Shown one piece after another: positions 1 to 5,094 of a stretch of DNA of 5,094 bases; within the stretch, counting starts at the first letter, position 1; the number at the start of each line of letters is the position of its first letter. This DNA comes from Comamonadaceae bacterium (GTDB taxonomy: Bacteria; Pseudomonadota; Gammaproteobacteria; Burkholderiales; Burkholderiaceae_C): positions 1 through 5,094 of the forward strand of contig CANIDW010000147.1 of NCBI GenBank assembly GCA_947466165.1. The letters run 5' to 3'. Under the pieces are notes generated by a model, which saw only the letters and a program-made list of their open reading frames with translations, was not told where the DNA came from and made no database searches. The position numbers were made by a program, and so were the translations under genes.

Positions 1-1335
1 CTGCACTTGAATTTTCAAAAAAGCCAGAGACTGTGCGATGGAGTCGTGCAGGTTGCGTGCCAGCATGGTTCTCTCTTGAGCAACAGCCGCTTCACGCTCG
101 AGCGCGGCCACGCGCAAGCCTTCCAGGGAACTGGCCAGATGGCTGGCCAGGGCGTCGAGCAGTTCGGTTTCTTCCTGCTTGAGGAAAACTTCACTGCGGT
201 AAAAAAGATTGAGTTCGCCGAGCAGCCGGTGCTGCAGCCGGACCGGCACGCTGACCACGCTTTGGTAGCCAATACGGGCGCAGTGACGCACCGGCGCGTG
301 CGCGTGGTTGACGATGGGGATCACACGCGTCTTGGCATCCGGCTGCAGGTTGCCGCAGGCGCAAGCGCCAGCCAGCAGGCTGCGCTCTTCTTCAAGCAGC
401 TCTTGCGGGAAACAATCAGAGGCTAGCATCAAATAGCGCTGGCTGGCATCATCCGACCAGCGTACCGCTGCGGCATCGGCCTTGGCCAGGACCCGAACTC
501 TCTGCGCAAAGCCCTGCGCCAATTCATCGATGCTGGTGGCTTGGGCTAAAAATGCACTTACCTGGTAAAGCGATTCGAGGCGGGTGTGCTGCGCTTCGAT
601 ATGCTTGGTCTTCGCCTCGACTTTGGCCTCCAGGCCCTCGTACAGCGATTGCAGTGTGCTGGCCATGCGGTTGAAGCCGGCGGCGACCTGGCCCAACTCA
701 TCCTGGCTTTCCACATCAATACGGGTTGAGAAGTCACCTGACTCGATTTTGCGCAGGCCCTGCCGGATATGCCCCAAGGGGTTGATCACATACAGGTAGC
801 CGGTGAACAAGAGAATCACCGCACCGCCGATGGCCAGCGCCATCATGACAAACTGAAACAGGTTCAAGATGGCGGTCAGTCGTGCCAGGTGGCGCTCGAT
901 GGCCATGACCAGTTGATCGATCGCATCGACAAAATCGCCTGCCTGCACTGCGGTCAGTGTGGGCGCTGCGGCTTGGGTGAGCCACTGTTGTTGCTGACTG
1001 GCCCACAGCGTTTGTACAACTGCAAAGCGTTGCCGGACAAGCTCGTCCCAGGGCATGAACAGGGGTCGCGAAATATCTCCCGAGTCCAGCACAGCCAGAC
1101 TTTGATCAAACAGTTTGGCCAGGGCTTGTTGTTCGACAATTGCCTCGCTGGTTTGCAGTGTGCTGGCCATCCGCCAGACTTGCATGCGCATGCGACCGGC
1201 TTCGTTGACAGCAGCAGCACCGCCTTCGAGCTGGCGCGTCACCCACAGCGTCAGCCCGATAGACACCAGAGCGACCACCAGCAAGCTGGCACCTATGCGG
1301 ATCAGCTTGTTTGACAGGGATAAGTTTTTTGGCAT
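1..1335 (-). CDS. NarX-type membrane sensor histidine kinase (3' end beyond window)
   Basis: This is the sensor of a two-component system in the inner membrane; it should autophosphorylate on His and pass the phosphate to a NarL/FixJ-type regulator. The frame is open from ATG 1335 to the left edge (445 residues), so the ATP-binding domain is missing. Visible parts in order: membrane helix about 11-33; periplasmic PilJ/NarX-like domain with a P-box at 44-56 (NEAGRMRMQVWRM); membrane helix about 158-183; HAMP about 180-232 (NPL, GDF, DELG, FNRMA); helical linker 228-258; GAF-like domain about 268-405 with Cys308, Cys325, Cys327 and Cys352; HisKA_3 start with NLHDSIAQSL, giving phosphoacceptor His430 in an HDxxxQ motif. 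In NarX/NarQ the P-box Arg binds nitrate, and Arg50 aligns with it. The NarX P-box Lys is Glu45 here, so the ligand is uncertain. The start lies 28 bases after holA and lacks a clear Shine-Dalgarno; the next in-frame Met, residue 49, would remove the first membrane helix. The family is sure, the ligand is not. Confidence 0.93.
   Translation of the reverse strand, partial: MPKNLSLSNKLIRIGASLLVVALVSIGLTLWVTRQLEGGAAAVNEAGRMRMQVWRMASTLQTSEAIVEQQALAKLFDQSLAVLDSGDISRPLFMPWDELVRQRFAVVQTLWASQQQQWLTQAAAPTLTAVQAGDFVDAIDQLVMAIERHLARLTAILNLFQFVMMALAIGGAVILLFTGYLYVINPLGHIRQGLRKIESGDFSTRIDVESQDELGQVAAGFNRMASTLQSLYEGLEAKVEAKTKHIEAQHTRLESLYQVSAFLAQATSIDELAQGFAQRVRVLAKADAAAVRWSDDASQRYLMLASDCFPQELLEEERSLLAGACACGNLQPDAKTRVIPIVNHAHAPVRHCARIGYQSVVSVPVRLQHRLLGELNLFYRSEVFLKQEETELLDALASHLASSLEGLRVAALEREAAVAQERTMLARNLHDSIAQSLAFLKIQVQ
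649..666 (-). repeat. Copy A of an 18-base exact repeat (HAMP segment of the sensor)
   Basis: The 18 bases ttgcagtgtgctggccat (plus strand) recur exactly at 1153-1170. In the sensor this copy encodes MASTLQ at residues 224-229, in the second HAMP helix. The flanking bases differ on both sides. The two copies are 504 bases apart and in the same frame. Confidence 0.75.
1153..1170 (-). repeat. Copy B of the 18-base exact repeat (P-box segment of the sensor)
   Basis: This is the second exact copy of the 18-base word at 649-666. It encodes MASTLQ at residues 56-61, at the end of the periplasmic P-box helix. With the preceding Arg, the protein repeat is RMASTLQ in both places. Confidence 0.75.
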
Positions 1336-1363
1336 TTGTAGGGGTAAAGCGAAAAAAAGCAGT

Positions 1364-2494
1364 TCAGCGTTGTAAGGCGCTTGTGCGTTGTCCGGCAGGC
1401 ATGTTTTGTCCGCGGGCACCGTTTGCTGGCATCGTACAAAGTGAACACAACATACCGGCCAGTCTGTGCAGGGATTGCCAGCCACCGGTTGGCCAGTCGG
1501 GCTGCTTGAGGCCTTTGACGATGCCGTCCACCTTGTGCGCTGACTGCAGCAGCTTGGCCAGGGTGGCTTCGTCGATTTGCGGCAGGACCCGCTCGAACAG
1601 CTTTTCTTTAGCACCCCACACGCGGTTTTCTCTGAGCGCCATCGGCAAGGGCCGGCCGGCGGCCATGGCGTCTTTGACACGTTTTAAGCTGCGGATGTCT
1701 TCGGCCAGTGCCCAGTGCACCAGCACCTCGGACTCACCCTCGGCCTGCAGGCCGTCGAGCATGCGGGCCACGCGCAGGCCCTGGCCGGCAAGCACCGCTT
1801 CTGACAATTTAAAGACGTCATAGCGCGCCACATTGAGCACGGCGTTTTCAACCTGGTCAAAACTAAGCACGGTGGGCTGGCGCGGGTTAAGCGTCGGGTA
1901 AAGCAGCGCGAGCTTCTGGATTTCCTGGTGCGCTGCCAGCAAATTGCCTTCGACGCGCTCGGCAAAAAAATGCAGGGTGCGCTGGCCTTCTTCGCCGGGG
2001 GCGACCTGCAGGCTGTGCTGCTGCAAGCGCTGGGCTATCCAGGCCGGCAGGTGGCGGCGATCCACCGGGTCCAGCCGGAGGGTCACGCCAAAGCTCTCGA
2101 GCGCACCGAACCAGGCGCTCTTGGTACTCAGACTGTCGAGTTTGGGCAGCAGCACCAGTGTCAGCGTAGCGTCGTCACCCTGGGCGCGCTCGGCAATTTG
2201 CTGCAACGCGACCGAGCCGTCTTTGCCGGGCTTGCCGCTGGGAATACGGATTTCTACAATTTGCTTGTCGGCAAACAGGCTGAGTGAGCCGCCGCTGGCC
2301 AGCACTTCGCTCCAGTCGAAATGGGCGCCGGCCACAGTGTGCACTGTGCGTTCGGTGTGGCCGATCTGACGGGCGTGGGCGCGCAGCGTGTCGGCGCATT
2401 CCTGCACCAGCAAGGGCTCGTCCCCATACAGCGTGTAAAGGCTTTTGAGCCCGCGCTGCAGGTGTTCAAAGAGTTGCGCGCTGGCCAGTTGCAT
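1364..2494 (-). CDS. holA: DNA polymerase III subunit delta
   Basis: Delta is the clamp-loader subunit that opens the beta sliding clamp; it works in the cytoplasm with delta' and gamma/tau. The 376-residue protein has the family N-terminus (LYTLYGDEPLLVQE, residues 19-32). SLFADKQ at 72-78 places Leu73-Phe74 where E. coli delta has the Leu-Phe pair that wedges into beta. The centre has the usual AERVEGNLLAAHQEIQKL, followed by a collar-domain stretch (VARYDVFKLSEAVLAGQ, then the HWALAEDIRSLKR region) and a late VKGLKQPDWPTGGW segment. E. coli delta is 343 residues; here about 23 residues after LAGMLCSLC form a Pro/Gly/Gln-rich tail with no recognisable fold. The gene starts 25 bases after lptE. 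The upstream sequence has no good Shine-Dalgarno, and a short GGGC/GCCC hairpin could form directly before the ATG, so coupling to lptE translation is possible. The start is supported by the match of MQLASAQLFEHL to other delta N-termini. Confidence 0.96.
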   Translation of the reverse strand: MQLASAQLFEHLQRGLKSLYTLYGDEPLLVQECADTLRAHARQIGHTERTVHTVAGAHFDWSEVLASGGSLSLFADKQIVEIRIPSGKPGKDGSVALQQIAERAQGDDATLTLVLLPKLDSLSTKSAWFGALESFGVTLRLDPVDRRHLPAWIAQRLQQHSLQVAPGEEGQRTLHFFAERVEGNLLAAHQEIQKLALLYPTLNPRQPTVLSFDQVENAVLNVARYDVFKLSEAVLAGQGLRVARMLDGLQAEGESEVLVHWALAEDIRSLKRVKDAMAAGRPLPMALRENRVWGAKEKLFERVLPQIDEATLAKLLQSAHKVDGIVKGLKQPDWPTGGWQSLHRLAGMLCSLCTMPANGARGQNMPAGQRTSALQR

Positions 2495-2519
2495 GGGGCA
2501 ATCTTACGCCCGGGGTTTT

Positions 2520-3023
2520 TTAGAACGCGCGCACCGAAGACAGCCGGCGCATGACTTGCTGAACCAGGTCGCTTTGCATGTCGCGGTACAGCAAAGTTTC
2601 TTCGTTTTCTTTGGCCAGGGCAGCGGTTTCGTTGTAGCTGATGTCGCGTTGCTGTTGCAGTTCGGCCAGCTCTATCAATTCTTTGTCCTGGGGCGTGCGC
2701 AGCCGGAAAGAAAAAAGCGTGCGCAGCTGGAACTCCCGCACCTGGCCCGCGCTGCTGGTGCCCAGCACAGTTTTCTCGCGCCGGTCCGCCAGGACGTCCA
2801 GAATCACGTCGGCCTCCAGCATTTGCTGCGGGTTGGTGAGCACGCGCAGCGCGCTGTTGGCTGTCAGGGCACGCCGGAGGTCGTCATCCAGGCCAGAGCC
2901 CTCCGGCGCATTGACGTAGATGGATTTGAAGGCGAAATTAGGCGTGCCACGCAGGCGAAAGCCGCAGCCGGCAGTCAGCAAAGCGCCCGCACCAGCCAGT
3001 GACAACATAAGGCGACGTTGCAT
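2520..3023 (-). CDS. lptE: LPS-assembly lipoprotein LptE
   Basis: LptE plugs the LptD barrel in the outer membrane and helps insert lipopolysaccharide into the outer leaflet. The 167-residue product begins with a lipoprotein signal: MQRR, a hydrophobic stretch at 5-18, then LTAGC, predicting cleavage before Cys20, which would be lipidated. The mature start CGFRLRG is the hallmark of LptE/RlpB. The FKSIYVNAPEGSGLDDDLRRAL segment and the C-terminal pattern LLYRDMQSDLVQQVMRRLSSV also fit the family. E. coli LptE is 193 residues, so this one is on the short side but shows no break. The start is set by the signal peptide and an AAGGAG eight bases upstream. It follows leuS by 15 bases and precedes holA by 25, the arrangement common in proteobacteria. 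The +1 Cys is preceded by T-A-G rather than the more usual L-A-G, which is still allowed. Confidence 0.95.
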   Translation of the reverse strand: MQRRLMLSLAGAGALLTAGCGFRLRGTPNFAFKSIYVNAPEGSGLDDDLRRALTANSALRVLTNPQQMLEADVILDVLADRREKTVLGTSSAGQVREFQLRTLFSFRLRTPQDKELIELAELQQQRDISYNETAALAKENEETLLYRDMQSDLVQQVMRRLSSVRAF

Positions 3024-3031
3024 GGTCTGAA

Positions 3032-3037
3032 CTCCTT
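3032..3037 (-). promoter_or_regulatory. Shine-Dalgarno site of lptE
   Basis: On the minus strand the 15-base gap between the leuS stop and the lptE ATG contains AAGGAG, eight bases before the start codon. This is the only strong ribosome binding site at the three gene junctions, and it fixes the lptE start. Confidence 0.8.
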
Positions 3038-3038
3038 G

Positions 3039-5094
3039 TTAGACAACAATATTCACAAGCCGGCCCGGCACAACAATGACTTTCTTGGGGGCAGCGCCAT
3101 TGGCGGCGCGAACAAAGGCTTCGCAGGCCAGTGCCGCGGCCTCCACGGCGGCCTTGTCGGCGCCGGCCGGCACGGTCAGGGAACCGCGCAGCTTGCCGTT
3201 GATTTGCAGCATGAGTTCGATCTCGTCTTGCTGCAGGGCGGCTTCATCCATGTGGGGCCAGGGCGCATCCAGCAACTCGCCGTGTTCTGCGCCATAAGCC
3301 AACGCATTCCACAAGCCATGGGTGAGGTGCGGTGTGGCCGGGTACAGGCAGCGCAGCAAAATCCCAAAGCCTTCGCGCAGTGCTGTCAGCGACGCGGCAT
3401 GAACTTCGCCTTTGAAGTCTTCCAGCGCATTGAGCATCTTCATGCTGCCCGACACCACCGTGTTGTACTGCATGCGCTGGTAGTCATAGTCCACTTGCTT
3501 GAGTATGGTGTAGACCTCGCGGCGAAGGTTCTTGCTGTCTTTGTCAGCTGTGCCGGAGCCGGTTGCTGTGCCCATGCCTGCGAGCTTGACGCCGAAGTTC
3601 CAGACGCGGCGCAAAAAGCGGTAAGAGCCTTCAACACCGGCGTCGTTCCACTCCAGCGTGGCTTCGGGTGGGGCGGTGAACATGGTGTACAGGCGCGCGG
3701 TGTCGGCGCCGTATTTTTCGATCAGGTCTTGCGGATCGACGCCATTGTTCTTGCTCTTGCTCATGGTGCCCACACCTTCGTAGGTGATCAGCGTGCCGGC
3801 AGGCAAGTTGCCCTTGGCTTGCTTGAGCTTGGCCCCCAAGACCTTGCCGGCGTCGTCATGAAAGTCCTCGACCTCCTGCGGCCAGAAATACTCGACACCA
3901 CCCTTGTCGGTCTTGCGTGTGTAAATATGGTTGAGCACCATGCCTTGCGTCAGCAGCTTGGTGAAGGGCTCGTCAATGGTCACCAGGCCCAGGTCGCGCA
4001 TAACCTTGGTCCAAAAGCGTGCGTAGAGCAAGTGAAGGATGGCATGCTCGATGCCGCCTATGTACTGGTCCATGCCGCTGCCGCCGCTGGCTTGCGCCTG
4101 GTCCCGCATCCAGTAGTCGGTACCGGCACCCACCATTTGCGCGCTGTTTTGCGGGTCGCAGTAGCGCATGAAGTACCAGGACGAATCGACAAAGGTGTCC
4201 ATGGTGTCGGTCTCGCGCCGGGCGGGCTTGCCGCAAACAGGGCAGACCACGCCGGCATGAAAGCCTTCGTGCTTGATCAGCGGATTGCCCGAGCCGTCCG
4301 GCACGCAGTCCTGCGGAAGGATCACGGGCAGGTCTTTTTCCGGCACAGGCACGGCGCCGTGTTCAGCGCAATGAATGATCGGGATCGGCGTGCCCCAGTA
4401 GCGCTGCCGGCTCACACCCCAGTCACGCAAACGCCAGGTGGTTTTCTTCTCGCCCAGGCCTTTGGCAGCCAGGTCGGCAGCCACGGCGTCCAGACAGGCT
4501 TTGAAGTGCAGGCCGTCGTAGCGGCCAGAGTTGACCGCAACGCCCGCGCCTTTTTCGGCGTACCAGTCCTGCCATTGCTTGTCGTTGAAGAGGCGCAAGG
4601 ACGAGGTGGCGGGCGCGTCGGAGGCCGATGTTGAGCTTGCGTCTGAGGCCGCAGACGCGCCCGCTGCCTCGTCCGTCTTCGCCAAGCCCACCGCCACCAC
4701 CTGCTTGATCGGCAAGTTGTACTTCAGCGCAAACGCAAAGTCACGCTCGTCATGCGCCGGCACACCCATCACGGCGCCGTCGCCATAACTCATCAGCACA
4801 TAGTTGCCCACCCACACCTCGACCTGCTCACCCGTCAGCGGGTGTGTCACGAAGAGCCCGGTGCGCTCGCCTTTTTTCTCTTGCGTGGCGAGTTCTGCCT
4901 CGGTGGTGCCGCCGGCCTTGCACTCGTCCAGAAAAGCCGCCAGCTTCGGGTTGCTGGCCGCCGCATGCAGCGCCAGCGGATGCTCGGGCGCCACGGCGCA
5001 AAAGGTCACGCCCATGATGGTGTCGGCGCGTGTGGTGAACACAAACATGCGGCCGTCGCCGATCAGCGCGCCCGAGGCGTCTTTGATCTCGTGC
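3039..5094 (-). CDS. leuS: Leucyl-tRNA synthetase, C-terminal ~684 residues (5' end beyond window)
   Basis: LeuRS charges tRNA-Leu with leucine in the cytoplasm and edits wrongly attached amino acids. The frame is open to the right edge; about 15 codons ([15 protein letters not shown]) precede the first visible Met at 5048. Compared with E. coli LeuRS (860 residues), roughly the first 200 residues, including HIGH, are missing. Numbering visible residues from His at 5093: the CP1 editing domain carries TTRADT at 20-25, the Thr-rich editing site whose last Thr matches E. coli Thr252, and HDERD at 114-118. An Ala/Ser/Asp-rich linker lies at 139-165. Catalytic-core blocks follow: [14 protein letters not shown], then CPVCG (Cys284, Cys287, a probable zinc knuckle), [18 protein letters not shown] and [16 protein letters not shown]. 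The KMSKS loop reads TMSKS at 443-447. The end has the family's INGKLRG and a [13 protein letters not shown] finish. It is first in the visible gene series, 15 bases before lptE. Identity is certain. Confidence 0.98.
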   Translation of the reverse strand, partial: HEIKDASGALIGDGRMFVFTTRADTIMGVTFCAVAPEHPLALHAAASNPKLAAFLDECKAGGTTEAELATQEKKGERTGLFVTHPLTGEQVEVWVGNYVLMSYGDGAVMGVPAHDERDFAFALKYNLPIKQVVAVGLAKTDEAAGASAASDASSTSASDAPATSSLRLFNDKQWQDWYAEKGAGVAVNSGRYDGLHFKACLDAVAADLAAKGLGEKKTTWRLRDWGVSRQRYWGTPIPIIHCAEHGAVPVPEKDLPVILPQDCVPDGSGNPLIKHEGFHAGVVCPVCGKPARRETDTMDTFVDSSWYFMRYCDPQNSAQMVGAGTDYWMRDQAQASGGSGMDQYIGGIEHAILHLLYARFWTKVMRDLGLVTIDEPFTKLLTQGMVLNHIYTRKTDKGGVEYFWPQEVEDFHDDAGKVLGAKLKQAKGNLPAGTLITYEGVGTMSKSKNNGVDPQDLIEKYGADTARLYTMFTAPPEATLEWNDAGVEGSYRFLRRVWNFGVKLAGMGTATGSGTADKDSKNLRREVYTILKQVDYDYQRMQYNTVVSGSMKMLNALEDFKGEVHAASLTALREGFGILLRCLYPATPHLTHGLWNALAYGAEHGELLDAPWPHMDEAALQQDEIELMLQINGKLRGSLTVPAGADKAAVEAAALACEAFVRAANGAAPKKVIVVPGRLVNIVV
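4615..4651 (-). repeat. Short direct repeat in the LeuRS low-complexity linker
   Basis: Two near-identical 13-base copies, gcgtcggaggccg at 4615-4627 and gcgtctgaggccg at 4639-4651, differ at one base and are offset by 24 bases (eight codons). In the protein they give two ASDA units inside [16 protein letters not shown]. This looks like an in-frame expansion by slippage in a tolerant surface loop. Confidence 0.6.

Noticed and set aside
7..426. Plus-strand open frame of 139 codons near the left edge
   Set aside because: It lies opposite the GAF and HisKA_3 region of the sensor, where the minus strand gives the HDSIAQSL phosphoacceptor motif.
769..1314. Plus-strand open frame of 181 codons opposite the sensor
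   Set aside because: The minus strand here encodes a continuous PilJ/HAMP protein with recognisable motifs; the plus frame is a Gln/His-rich shadow.
1..1335. Sensor as a methyl-accepting chemotaxis protein (PilJ)
   Set aside because: The periplasmic domain fits PilJ as well as NarX, but the protein goes on into a GAF-like domain and an HDxxxQ histidine kinase motif rather than a chemoreceptor signalling hairpin.
1352..1380. Possible intrinsic terminator after holA (T7 run on the minus strand)
   Set aside because: The only upstream stem is AGCG/CGCT, four base pairs with an eight-base loop, and it is separated from the T run by several bases. That is too weak to call a terminator.
1311..1823. 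Plus-strand open frame of 170 codons opposite the 3' half of holA
   Set aside because: It overlaps conserved delta-subunit sequence on the other strand and has Ser/Arg-rich content typical of an antisense frame.
2445..3002. Plus-strand open frame of 185 codons opposite lptE
   Set aside because: The minus frame has a lipobox, a Shine-Dalgarno and LptE family sequence; the plus frame has none of these.
3018..4634. Long plus-strand open frame of 538 codons opposite leuS
   Set aside because: It is antisense to well-conserved LeuRS core motifs. Its product is rich in His, Ala, Val and Gly, as expected from reading high-GC codons backwards, and it resembles no known family.

Overview
The window looks like chromosomal DNA from a GC-rich betaproteobacterium, most likely Burkholderiales and probably Comamonadaceae-like. 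This rests on the gene order leuS-lptE-holA, the character of the LeuRS and DNA polymerase III delta proteins, and high G/C at third codon positions. The genus cannot be settled from the sequence alone.

All real genes lie on the minus strand and read right to left as one compact series. At the right is the 3' three quarters of leuS (leucyl-tRNA synthetase), whose N-terminus lies beyond base 5094. Then come lptE (outer-membrane LPS-assembly lipoprotein), holA (DNA polymerase III delta subunit) and a large membrane sensor histidine kinase of the NarX type, which runs off the left edge. The intergenic gaps are only 15, 25 and 28 bases, with no convincing terminator or promoter, so one transcription unit is likely. 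No stretch longer than 30 bases lacks a gene. There are no RNA genes, mobile elements or CRISPR arrays.

The sensor kinase (1335 down to 1) is open across all 445 visible codons. It has a PilJ/NarX-type periplasmic domain with a P-box, two membrane helices, HAMP, a signalling helix, a cysteine-containing GAF-like domain, and the start of a HisKA_3 domain with the HDxxxQ motif. Its ATP-binding domain, and probably a NarL-type response regulator gene, should lie just beyond the left edge.

The first three genes are housekeeping: translation, outer-membrane biogenesis and replication. The fourth is an environmental sensor, probably for nitrate/nitrite or a related ligand, and is the accessory element here. 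I see no clearly new system. The points worth a second look are the sensor's P-box substitution, its cysteines and an in-frame 18-base repeat, together with the Ala/Ser/Asp-rich insert and TMSKS signature in LeuRS.
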